Assembly (NCBI GenBank): GCA_011947345.1
Contig: JAAVTG010000663.1
Coordinates: 62,001-126,000 of the forward strand
Direction of reading: 5' to 3'
Length of the DNA: 64,000 nt
Source: Phytophthora quininea
Lineage: Eukaryota > Oomycota > Peronosporomycetes > Peronosporales > Peronosporaceae
In this document: positions 11,601-23,970 of the stretch, in pieces
Position numbering within the stretch: position 1 is the first letter of the stretch
Layout of the letters: every line of letters begins with the position of its first letter
Program-made: the position numbers and the translations under genes
Notes under the pieces: model-generated
The model's database searches: none
What the model was told of the DNA's origin: nothing
Seen by the model: only the letters and a program-made list of their open reading frames with translations

Positions 11601-14600
11601 GGACATTCCTGCCTTGCTAGAGGTGGAGCTTGACTTGTACGGGAAAGACATCGTGTATTTCCCGCCCATCCAGAGTACAGCTGGCAAGAATGGCTTGCAA
11701 GATCTTATAATGCGTCGAGTAGAAGCCATTCTTTATAGTGCAACTGTGTTTAAGCGGCTGGACAGCTCGGAAGGTTCCTACTTAAAGGAAATGCGTGAAA
11801 ATGTGCAGATTCAGCTGCTGATTGCAGACGTGTGGTCGTACCTTGACCAAAACCAAAAAGCGTGCAGTGCTTTCCGCCAGGCACTCACGAAGTACGAGTA
11901 CTTGTGGACTACCGACTTGCCGCAGATGTTTCAAGAGTTTCTGGTGACTGCTTGGTCTCCGTACCCGTACACAGACGACCAAAACCCTCGCAATAGGATA
12001 GCGTACGCAGATAATCAGCTTTCTCCGGTAGCAAAATCAAGGACAATTGGCGATGCTGGCGGGTACAAGTCGCTTATTGCTGCTGGTTCCGCAATGTCAA
12101 CGCCGCCTCCGATGCCTGCGCAGCTGCTTAACCTCGAGCGCTTTCAGGAGAAAATCAGCTTCTTTCTTGGTCTTCAAAACGAAATCTCCGAGTCCAAACA
12201 TGTGAAGGACGTGGGTTTTGTGCGGGTAAACTCGCTTCCTATCAAGCAAGCTCTCTCAACGTGGGTGACAAAGTGGGTCTACTTGTTTACACAGTATTTG
12301 CACGATCGAGTCGTGAACCAGCTCGTGTGGGTAGATAATTTCATGCAGAGAGTAAATGCCGGCTTGGATACCGAGATAGACAACGCCAGTGCAGAAAAAG
12401 AGAAGCCTTCGCTCATGCAGTGCATGCTGCACATTCGAGATGTCCGGCGTCTGATGCGCGAAGACCTGCTCGTCAATTTTGGGCCTCTCAAGGACTTTGT
12501 CGCGCTTTTGAAACTAAATGGCATTGCTCTGGATATGTCGTATGTTGGGAAAGAAAATGTTCTGACGTTCCTAGAGCAAGCTCCGATGCGCTGGGAAAAT
12601 ATGGTGAACAAGACCTTTAAGAAAAAGAAGTCATCCAGCCATTGCAAAACCAAATGATGGAGTCTATCAGACAAGAGGTTGTGGAATTCAACAGACGCCT
12701 CGCACAGATGAAAGACGAGTTTAGGACAGTGGCCCCGCTGTATGCGCCAACCGATAGTCGGTCAATTGCTGATGTGTACGACCAACTTGATGCTTATCAT
12801 GCCAAGCTAACCCAAGTTGAGCAAGAAGCTACCAGATTAATGGAACTGGAAGATATCTTCGAGCTCGCTTCGAGCAAGAACGAGGTGCTGATAACGTTAC
12901 GGTCCAACTTTACGATTCTAAAGCACATTTGGGACTTTGTTGCGTTGCTAAATTCAATCTACACGGATAAATGGCAGCCGTTGCTATGGAGCGACCTCAA
13001 CGCTGACGACCTCATGGAAGAAGTGGATGAAATCGAGCGCTATCGGCAAAAATTGTTTTCATCAGCTCGTTCAATTAAAGACTGGCCCATTTTCGAACAC
13101 CTTGAACTGAAGCTGCATCAAATGGCCGTCATCCTCCCGCTTGTCAAGCACCTTCATTCCCCTGCTATGCGTGATCGACACTGGAAAAACCTAATGATTC
13201 TTGCCAGAAAGCATTTTGATCTATCTGGAGCAGGCGGCTCCACTGTATCGAATTATTCTGCCGGAGGTCCTGCGAGCGGCAACTCTGGGGGAAGCAAGGC
13301 AAGTAGCGGGAAAAGTTCCCTCAGATTCGAAGAGGTTCTAAAGCTTGAGCTCTTTCGATTCGTCAATGAAGTTAATGAGCTCGTGGAAATGGCATCGAGA
13401 GAGTTTAAGATTGAGCAGCAACTACACTCCATTGAAACGACGTGGAACGGGTTTCAGCTTGAATTCGTTCCTTACCAAACAGCAGGCGCAAAGGGCAGCA
13501 CCAAGCCCAGGATCGCGATAATGGAACTGTATCAAGCACGCCCGCATTATCAGCATTTGCAAACAACGAGCAGGTCGACGGTGATATTCTGATTTTAAAG
13601 ATGCCGAATGCCATTATTGAGTGTCTCGAAGAACACCAGCTTCAATTGCAAACGATGGCGGCAACTGGGAAATTCGTTGCCTACTTCCGAGACAAAGTAT
13701 TTGAATGGCAGCTGCGCTTAGGCAACGTTGACACGATTTTAAAGCTGTGGATAACACTGCAAAAGCAATGGTGTAGTTTAGAATCCATCTTCCTGAGTTC
13801 AGCTGGCGATATCCAGCGGCAACTCCCACAAGAATACCAGCGCTTTGAGCATGTTGATCAGGAAATGAAAGAATTGTTTGCCGACGCGCTTGTCGCCGTC
13901 AGTGCTTGTTTCATGTTGCCAGCGGGAGGGCCGTGAAACGGTGCTGCGCGATTTACAGGCGGAGCTGGAGATCTGCCAGAAGGCACTGAACCAGTACCTG
14001 GATGGCAAGAAAGACATTTTCCCTCGATTCTATTTCGTTTCCAATGCGTCGCTACTGGAAATCTTATCGAATGGCAACTACCCTCCGCGGATTCAGCCAC
14101 ATTTCGGGAATTGTTTTGATGGCATTCAGTCTTTTGAATTTGTAAGCGCTCAGCAAAGCATAGCTTCTTCGGGCGCCGTATCAGGGCGGAAAATGTCTTC
14201 GTCTCCATCATCAGGGGCTATTGAGGATCGCTTCCTAGCCGTGGCCATGATCTCCAAAGAGGGAGAAATCGTGCAATTCATGGATTCGCATTTAATCCAC
14301 GGCACTGTCGAGAACTGGTTCAACGATTTGGTGGTCGTGATGCAGGACACTTTGAGACAGAAGATTTTTGATGCCGTCGAGGCGAGTGCTCTCTGGGGTG
14401 TTGACTGTGCTCGCCACACGTGGGTGTTCGATTATCCTGCGCAAGTGGCACTGCTCGGAAGTCAAATCGTTTGGACGGAGGAAGTGGAGGGCGCTCTGGA
14501 AGAGTTTGAAAACGGCACCGAAGACGCCATCAAGAAGTACTATGATGTGTCAACAGTACGTCTGGAAGAATTGATTAAGCTTGTTCAGGGGCATCTTAGC

Positions 14601-17600
14601 GACCTAAATCGCCAAAAGATCATTACGCTGATTACCGTCGACGTCCATGCTCGTGACGTAGTTCAATCGTTAATTTCAAAGAAGGTCTCCAGCTCGTTGG
14701 ACTTTCAATGGCAGTCCCAGCTTCGGTACTATACAACTCCTGTCGTGACGAGCACAGGCCAGAAGAAAGAGGTTCACATTAAAATCTGCGATTTCCGGTC
14801 ATTTTATACCTACGAGTACATTGGAAACTGCGGGCGCCTGGTGATCACACCGCTAACAGATCGGTGTTACGTCACATTGACAACAGCTCTGCGGCTGTGT
14901 CGGGGGAGCTCCAGCAGGGCCGGCGGGAACAGGGAAAACGGAGACGACAAAGGACTTAGCTCGAGGAATGGGACTGCAGTGTTACGTCTTTAATTGTAGT
15001 GACCAGATGAACTACCTGACCATGGCCAACATTTTTCGTGGATTGGCCCAGACTGGAGCGTGGGGGTGCTTTGACGAGTTTAATCGCATTTCAGTAGAAG
15101 TACTATCAGTCGTAGCGACGCAAGTGAAGACTGTGCTGGATGCTACCACACTGTTAGTAGCCTCGACAAATCGTGGGCAGTCTGGGGGAAACGGAGGCGA
15201 AATGGCATCCGCCACGAGCCAAGATGGAGGAGCGTCGCAACCTATTGCAATGCCTCGCACAGGCAATTGTGAGTTCTTTGGCAAGACAATCTCGTTAGTG
15301 CCGACCGTTGGTTTCTTCATCACCATGAATCCTGGGTACGCTGGCCGTGCAGAACTTCCAGAAAACCTGAAAGCACTATTCCGTTCGTGTGCAATGATAA
15401 AACCGGACTTGCAGCCCATTTGCGAAAACATGCTGATGGCTGAGGGTTTCTGAAGGCTCGCATGCTGTCTGTGAAGTTTGTGTCCCTTTATGATCTTTGC
15501 AGCGAGTTGCTCTCAAAGCAAAAACATTACGACTGGGGTCTTCGTTCAGTCAAGTCGGTCTTGCTTGTTGCTGGCAGCTTACGTCGCATGTATTCCTCAC
15601 TGTCGGAGGAAGTTGTGCTAATGCAGGTCCTTCGAGACTTCAACACGCCGCGGATCCTTCCGCCAGATTCTCCCGTCTTTATGGGCTTACTTCGAGATCT
15701 CTTTCCCAGTCAGGAACCGCCTTATCTCAAGAACGACGAGCTTCTGACAAAGTGCGCGCGTGTGTGCAGTCAGAAAAAGCTCCAGCCTGAAGAGGGCTTC
15801 CTGAAAAGATCGGTGAATATGAGGACGTTCTCAAGGTTCGACATAGTGTTATGCTGATTGGTCCTGCAGGATGCGGCAAAAGTACCATTTGGAGCACCCT
15901 TGCGGCATGCCACAACACACCTGATGATGCAAATGCCATGGCTAAGCATGTGACCGTTTTCGAGAGCGTGAACCCTAAAGCCATCACAGCCGACGAGCTG
16001 TACGGATATATGACTCTTGACAACGATTGGAAAGATGGTGTCCTGTCATCAATTATGCGGAACATGTCGAAGAATGTGGCGCCATTTAACGAGTCGCATT
16101 CGTACAAATGGGTCGTCTTGGACGGTGATATTGATGCAGTGTGGATCGAAAGCATGAATACAGTGATGGACGATAACAAAGTCCTTACACTCGTATCCAA
16201 CGAGCGTATTCCACTGACGAAATCCATGAGGTTGGTCTTTGAAATCTCATCTCTAGCGAACGCTACACCTGCTACTGTGTCGCGAGCTGGGATCATTTAT
16301 GTAGACGAAGGGCATATCGGTTGGTTCCCTGTGATAGAATCCTGGTTGCAGCAGCGTGAAAGTGCTGCTGAGGCAGCTATTCTTCCAGGTTTATTCAAAA
16401 GTATGTGGACTTAATGTTCTCGGCTCTTGAGGAAACAAAAGCAGAGACCATTGTGCCTATCGTTCATGTTGCAATTGTGGAGATGCTGTGCCGTCTGTTG
16501 GACGGGCTGCTGAGTTGTATCGGTGAGGGTGAAAAGTCTCCAGATGTGCTAGAAAACGCGCTAATCTACTGTGGCCTTTGGGCCTTTGGCGGTGCACTTG
16601 CGAGTGATAAAGGCAGCGACGACCGTTTGACGTTTTCTACCAATTTCAAAGCCATCGCCAAGTACAAATTCCCATCGACGGCAGCGGTTAATGCCCCGTC
16701 ATCTTTTGCCTCGGGGGCAGACACCAGTGGGAGCGCAAACCTTTTCGATTTGAACTTTGATATTACAAGGAACGAGCTAGTGCACTGGAGTGAAAAAGTG
16801 CCTTCTTTCATCCCAACGGGGACGTTCCTTTCCACGCGTTAATCGTTCCCACTGTGGAGTCAACTCGTGTGCACTTCGTCATGGAGTTACTTATTCGGAA
16901 GAGGAATCCAGTCATCCTGATGGGGTCCAGCGGATCGGGCAAGTCTGCGCTAATCTACGAGCACATGAAAGGGCTAGAGGATGACGTTTCGTTCGCTCAT
17001 GTGGGCATGCACCACTATATGGATGCGCGAGAGCTACAACTTCGCCTGGAAAAGTTTGTTGAGAAAAGATCGGGTCGAGTATATGGACCCCTCAATAACC
17101 GTAGACTCATCTACTTCCTCGACGATCTTAACATGCCGCACCCTGAAGAATTCGGAACTCAAACAGCATTGGCGTTAATGCGGCAATACATGGACTATAA
17201 CTCGTGGTACGATCGACACGATCTTTCATCCAAAAAGGTTATCCAGGACGTCCAATTCCTCGCGAGCATGAATCATAAAGCCGGCTCTTTCACGATTAAC
17301 CCACGCCTTCACCGTCATTTCTCAACATTATGTATTAGTATGCCGTCGAAGCAAGATCTAACAACCATTTACTCAACGTTGTTGAATCAGCACCTGGTTA
17401 ACTTTGCTGATAAGATAAAGAAACTCGCGCCCGCCATCGTTACTGCAACAATTGATTTGTACACCGACGTGAGGACCAACTTTTTGCCCACTGCGACAAA
17501 ATTCCACTACGTGTTCAGCATGCGCGATTTGAGCTCATTGTTTGAGGGCATCTTTATGGCACGTCCGGAAGGATACTTAAATAATTCGCTCCAGTTTTGT

Positions 17601-20600
17601 CGTCTCTGGATCCACGAGTGCTTTCGAGTTTTTAGCGATCGTATGAGCGCACCGAGCGAAATCCAGCGCTTTGCCGAGATGGCTGTAGAGCAGGCGAAAA
17701 GAATTTTGAAGAAGACCAAACGGAGATCTTCGCGGCCCCTCTTATTTGCGTAAACTTCCTGGGTGTTGGCTCTTCAGGGTCAATTAACTCTGACGGCGAC
17801 CATGGAGGAAATGTTCTAAGCTATACTCCTATCCAGGAAAAAGCACAGCTTCTCACTTGCTTGGAAAGAAAGCTTGCCGAGTACAACGAGACGCATCCTG
17901 TGATGAGTCTGGTGTTGTTTGATCAAGCTCTAGAGCATGTCACTAGAATTGTCCGTATTCTAGCGAACCCCTCGGACACGCCTTGTTAATCGGCGTTGGC
18001 GGATCCGGGAAGCAGTCGTTGTCGCGCTTGGCAGTGTTCATTAGCGGATACAGTCTGGTGACCTTGACTACAAGTGCCTCGCCATCGTACGGGGTGAGTG
18101 AACTGAAAGAAGACCTCAAGGATATTTACCGCAAGGCCGGTGTCCGACCAGCGAAACCAATCGTATTGCTGCTTACGGACTCTCAGATCACAAATGATCG
18201 CTTTTTGGTTCCACTGACGGATGCGTTAATGACCGGATACATACCAGATTTATTTTCTAGCGAAGAAATGGAGTCGATGGGGGAACTTTGCGCATGGAGG
18301 CGAAATCTCGTGGTATACCCGACACCAAGGAGCAGCTGGAAGATTTCTTCTACGAGCGCGTGCGTTCGAATTTGCGTGTCATTTTGGCGTTTTCGCCTGT
18401 GGGCGGCGATTTGCGTATTCGCTGTCGGAACTTCCCGCCTTTGATTAGTTGCTGTACCATGAATTGGTTTCACCCCTGGCCGAAAGAAGCACTCGTGGAT
18501 GTATCTCTGAACTTTTTGCAGGACGTGGAGCTATCCACTCGAGCGATACAGGAAAACGTCTGTCACCACATGGCGGAGATGCACATGTCCGTCACTATAG
18601 CATGCACAAACTACGCCAAGTGTTTCGGACGACACAATTACGTCACGCCAACGTCATTTTTGGAGCTCATACGCTTCTATCGGTCTCTCTTAGAGGCAAA
18701 ACGGACATCTCAAACGCTCAAAGTCAGGCGACTAGAAGTCGGTCTCGCAACGCTCAAGAAAACGTCATCTGATGTGGCAGGTCTCCAGGACGAGTTAAAA
18801 GTAACTATGAAAAAGGTAGAAGAGCGGAAAAAGGCTACGGACGTGTTGCTGGAGCAAATGGGGAGACAACGTGGTGATGCCGAAGTGAAGCAACGTCGCG
18901 CCGATCAAGAGCGTGCAAAAGCTTCCCAGGCTGCAGAAGTTGCGTCTCAGATTGAAGCTCAAGCAGCAGTCGAACTTGCCATCGCCAAACCCGCGTTGGA
19001 TGCGGCTCAACAAGCTGTGAATTGTCTCAATAAGGCGTCATTAACCGAGCTGAAATCGATGGGGAAGCCTCCGGCTGGTGTCGAGAAAGTTACTGCAGCC
19101 GTTTTGATGATGATCAAGAAAGAGACTAAGAATTTTAGCTGGGATAACGCCAAGAAGATGATGGCAAAAGTTGACGTCTTTAAGCAATCACTGGAGCAAT
19201 ACGATAAGGAAAACATTCCGGCGGATGTTGTGGCACGGGTGGAGCCTCTGATTCAAGAAGACCCGAACTTTAACTACGAAAAGATGAAAAGCAAATCCGT
19301 GGCTGCTGCGAACCTTTGCGTGTGGGTCGTCAATATCATTGCGTTCCATCAAGTGTTCGTACGCGTCAAGCCACTAATGGACACGTTGGAAAAAGCGCGG
19401 CAGACAAAGGCCGAGGCTGACAGCGAACTGGCAGCGGTTCAGAAGCTCGTGGCGGAGGTCGAAGGTCAGCTAAACGCCTTACAAGCCTCATTCAGAGATG
19501 CTACGAATGAAAAGGCTAAAGTGGAGGCGGAAGCACAAGCTTGCCAGGAACGGTTGTCCCTGGCTGAACGACTAGTCAATGGCCTCGCATCTGAAAACGA
19601 GCGCTGGAGTCATGAGATTGATGTGCTACGGGCAGGCGAGAACGCCTTAATCGGAGATTCTTTACTCGCTGCGGGATTTGTCAGCTACATTGGCGCATTT
19701 AATGCAAGCTTCCGAGCACAGCTCTGGAAAAACACCTGGCTCCTCGATATCGTGACACGAGAGATTCCGATCACTCTCGGCAGTCAAGATGGGAATGCGA
19801 CTGGTCCTCATGAGGCCGGCAACGCGAATTCAGGTATTGAAAGTGAGGCTTCTGTGGATCAATCTACGACGTCTCCGTCGCCACACTTGGCCGCGAACGT
19901 GGGTGTGGACCCTCTCGATGTACTTAGCGATAGTAGCGACGTCGCGCAGTGGATGAATGAAGGGTTGCCTGCTGATCGTATCTCTATCGAAAATGGATGC
20001 ATCATTACGTCATGTCAGCGATGGCCACTGCTGGTGGACCCCCAGCTCCAAGGTATTATTTGGCTCCGCGCTCGGAATTTTCAATCGAAAAGTCGGAAGG
20101 GTCTGACAGTGAAGATCGTGATCCACCGAGTCAATCTCTCGTTGTTCTGCAGCCTGCACAAAAGAACTGGACGACCACATTGAAAATTGCCATCTCGTCT
20201 GGCCAGAATGTTATTCTCGAAAATCTAGGCGAGGCGATTGACGCATCGCTGGAGCCTGTCATCATGCGGCAGGTATACAAGAAAGGCCGCAATTGGTTCT
20301 TGCAGTTCGCAGCCGAAGAAATCGAGGTAGATCCTCGGTTCCGGTTGTACCTACACACGAAGCTGCCAAATCCGCACTACCGACCTGAAATCCTGGCGTA
20401 TTGCACCCTGATCGACTTTAGCGTAACGGAAAAGGGTCTCGAAGACCAGCTTCTCGCTAACGTAGTGAACTTGGAGCAGCCCGACTTGGAAACACAAAAG
20501 CGGCAACTCCAGCAAGAGTTCAACGGCTATCAAATCCAATTGCTCCAACTCGAGAACGACCTGCTCGAGCGCCTTTCGAACGCCCCTGATGATATTTTGT

Positions 20601-23600
20601 CCGACGTCCCGTTGATTGAAGGGTTGGAGAAAACGAAGCTAACTGCTATCGACGTGAGTATTGCGTTGCGGAAAGGTAAGGACACTGAGCGCGAGATTAA
20701 CCTCGCTCGAGAGGTTTACCGGCCTGTTGCGAACGAGGCGAGCATGATGTACTTCCTGATGAGCCAACTCTGCAAAGTGAACCACATGTACCGATACTCG
20801 CTTGAGTCGTACATGACCTTCTTCTTCGTCGCCTTAAATGGTGTTACATCCACAGCTGCAGCATCGAACAGTACTACGGGCAGCGGCGAAAGCGGTCATA
20901 CTGCATATGGACGCGTAGGAGTACTGAAAGAGGCCCTGCGATGGACGATGTTTTCGATGGTGACAAGGGGCCTCTTTGAAGAGCACAAGCTCCTCTTTTA
21001 ACTCAATTAGTTTTCCTCTTGCTTCGCCGCGGTGTCATTGGGGCCCACAGCGGCTATGAACCGCAGTTTGCACGCTTTCTATTGCAAGGGCCGAAGGTTG
21101 TTGGGCCGGAGAACACCATCTCTTGGCTAAATGAATCCCAGTGGCAATCACTGCAAGCTCTAATTACCCTGGCCCCGTTCGAACGCTTTGTTTCCGATCT
21201 TGAAGATTCTGAGCCACGCTTCCGGGAATGGTACAACTCGACAAGCCCCGAGCTGGAAAAACTCCCGTTGGACTGGCGAGAGCTTGACAAATCGGCGCCG
21301 TTCCTGAAGCTGTTGGCGGTGAAATGTCTTCGTCCGGATCGACTGACCCAGGCAGTGAGCAACTTTATCGTGCAAGCCCTTCCGAACGGCAATCAGTTCC
21401 TCAATTGTGATGGTCAATTGAATAGCTACGCGATCCTGAAAAGCGCTTTTAACGAAAGCGCACCGTGGACTCCCATGTATTTCATTTTATCACCCGGTAC
21501 GGATGTTGTGGCGGATGTGGACAAGCTTGCAGTCCAAGACCACGAGCGAATCAAAGGTGTAGATTACCACAACATTGCGTTGGGACAGGGGCAAGAGCAA
21601 GTTGCTATGCGGACGCTACAGATGTCGGTGGAAAATGGTCACTGGGTTATCCTGAACAACGTCCACTTGATGCCCCGGTGGATGTTGGAACTGGATAAGT
21701 GGCTAGAGCAATTGGCCAAGGCAAGCAAGTCAGCATCCTACGCTACGCTACGCAGCAACTTGTCGGAGGGCAAAGAGGTGTCTCGCATGGGAACAAGCCG
21801 ATCATTGCCGATGCTCGGCGCAGCTAGCGCAGAAGCGAACGCGAGTGGTGTCATTGGGACCTTGCACCCTAACTTCCGCCTCTTCATTACCAGTGACCCG
21901 TCGACCAATATCCCCATCGGTGTGTTGGAACGGTCGATCAAACTAACGAACGAGCCTCCTACGGGGCTACGTGCAAACGTCAAACGCGCGTTTTGCTGCT
22001 TTCCCAAAGCTACGGTTGATGAACTCGAGCCACGCACGCGCTGCATTCTGTTTGCATTGTGTTACTTTCATTCATTGATGCTAGAGCGCAAGAAGTTCGG
22101 ACCACAAGGCTTCAATATGTCGTACCCGTTCGCTGCAAGCGACTTGCTGACGAGCAGCACCGTGCTTCGCAACTATATGGACAATGCTCCTGTTCGGGTG
22201 CCGTGGCCAGACCTGCGGTATCTCTTTGGCGAAATCGTTTACGGCGGTCATATCGTGAATGAGCTTGACCGACTGGTAGCAGTTACATATTTGCAATATT
22301 TCTTGCGAGATGAACTGCTAGAAGAGTTGTCGATGCTTCCGTTTGGTGATGATTCCGGTGGCGGCGGTAGCGGTGGTGGTGGAAATAGTGGAGGCGATGC
22401 TGGAACTAGTGGGTCCAATGCTGGCGGGGACGGCGATGGCCCAAGTGCATCCGGACAGCAACGGCGCGAGTTCCTTGCCCCGAAACTATCAGCAAGTTTC
22501 GACCGTATCCTGGAACACGTGCACGTGGCGTTGCTCAACGAGACACCGACCGCTTTTGGGCTGCATCCCAATGCCGAGGTAGCATTCCGAACTGAAAGTG
22601 GGAATGCTTTACTGCAAGCGATGCTTCTAATCACCACGAACGACGAGGATTCCCACAATCACGAGAACAATGAAGAAGACGAAGGTAGTCCAGGACTTGG
22701 GGGTAACTCTACGGCAAAGGAGACAGCTGACGCAGTGCAATTAGCAGCTGAGGGTGTGCTGCAAGACGTTCTTGAAAACTACCGCGAATTCCGCTTCGAC
22801 GTACAAGAAATCTTTTTCAAAGGGTCTTCTTCAGAGTCCAGCCAGAGAGATGGGTCGAGTTCCTCGCAGCGTGCGCGAGGCGGCAGACTGTTCTCGTCAG
22901 TGGCAGCGCCGGATGCAGATGACATGGACCCGTTCCAAACCGTGTTGCTTCAAGAGTGCCAGCGCATGAACATCTTACTGGAGACCATGACCGCGTCGTT
23001 AGTTGAGTTGGAACTATGTTTCCGTGGAGACGTGCCGATGACCGAAGCCATGGAGCGTCTCCAGACCTTCTTGTATTACGAACACGTACCTGCCAACTGG
23101 CTGGCCGTAGCCTGTCCCTCACGACGGTCGTTGGCCCCATGGTTGGCCAATCTCCAGCAGCGAATTGCCCAACTTCAGGAATGGATTTCATCAGCGCCTG
23201 AACTGCCGTTAGTCCTTTGGCTCCCTGGTCTATTCAACCCACAAGCGTTTCTTACAGCAGTTCTCCAGACAGCGTCTCGCAAGCACGGAGTTGAGCTTGA
23301 CTCGCTCCGTATCACTGCCGACGTGACCAAACGGACAGTGGACACAGTTGACGCTCCTGCTCGAGACGGCCAGTTTGTCCACGGCCTGTACCTCGAAGGT
23401 GCTCGCTGGGATTTTGGCAATGGCGTTCTGGAGGCGAGTCTGCCCAGGGAAATGTACGTTGCGATGCCGGTACTCACGTGCCGGGCTGTCGTGAACGCTG
23501 TCAATAAAGATCCGTCAAGTGGATCAGGAGGAAGCAGCAGTAAACAAGGCAGTTCTGCAGCCAATGTGTTCGAGTGTCCTGTGTACCGTACACAGCAGCG

Positions 23601-23697
23601 AGGACCGACGTTGATCTTCGTGTCACCCCTCCGGACGAAGGTGCCGCCTGCGAAGTGGGTGCTTGCAGGAGTAGCGATGCTTATGGAAGTTGTTTAG
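8668..23697 (+). CDS. DNAH9-like: Axonemal dynein heavy chain, outer-arm beta type (DNAH9/11/17-like), complete
   Basis: Force-generating heavy chain of the flagellar outer dynein arm, about 5,000 residues. The N-terminal tail starts at [10 protein letters not shown]. Then follow the linker region, AAA1 ([10 protein letters not shown], 14917-14946; [17 protein letters not shown]), AAA2 (GPAGCGKS, 15860-15883), AAA3 (GSSGSGKS, 16923-16946) and AAA4 (GVGGSGKQS, 17992-18018). The coiled-coil stalk and microtubule-binding tip lie at about 18700-19600. AAA5/6 and the C-terminal domain end at TAG 23695-23697. The segments [19 protein letters not shown] and [20 protein letters not shown] are typical of the DNAH9/11/17 group. 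The frame changes about 16 times (near 9553, 10333, 10625, 12615, 13505, 13913, 14904, 15447, 15806, 16399, 16820, 17698, 17969, 18279, 20080 and 20999). Fourteen are one missing base and two are +1 or -2. Outside the shifts there is no nonsense codon. The 17723-17969 segment has no ATG but is clearly coding. Gly/Ser-rich insertions near 22356-22450 and 22826-22890 are lineage features. Confidence 0.95.
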
Positions 23698-23970
23698 TTA
23701 AGCTGGAGTTTATTTCTACTTCGTTCACAAGCTTCCTTGGTGTTCACATGACTTTGAGACAACAGAATTCGGAGAAGGTTGCGAATGGCGCGGGCTCCAA
23801 AAGGTGGATAAGCATTCCGAAAATGGAGAAGCTCTGATAAAAAATATTGCGCGATGAGGAAGGAAGGAGGGCCTTGCGGCCTGGGAATTGTCTTCATTTG
23901 GATAGAGCAAGCACAATGCAAACATGAATTTTGTGTAACGTAAAAGCAGTCGGAACTCAACATGAAGTAC

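Noticed and set aside
8668..20999. Programmed ribosomal frameshifting as the cause of the many frame changes in dynein
   Set aside because: There are too many sites, in different runs and contexts, with the same defect in unrelated genes. No common slippery motif or following structure.
8668..23697. Dynein genes as flagellar pseudogenes of an aflagellate species
   Set aside because: Apart from the homopolymer-type shifts, long stretches are fully conserved with no nonsense codons and intact P-loops, unlike decayed genes.
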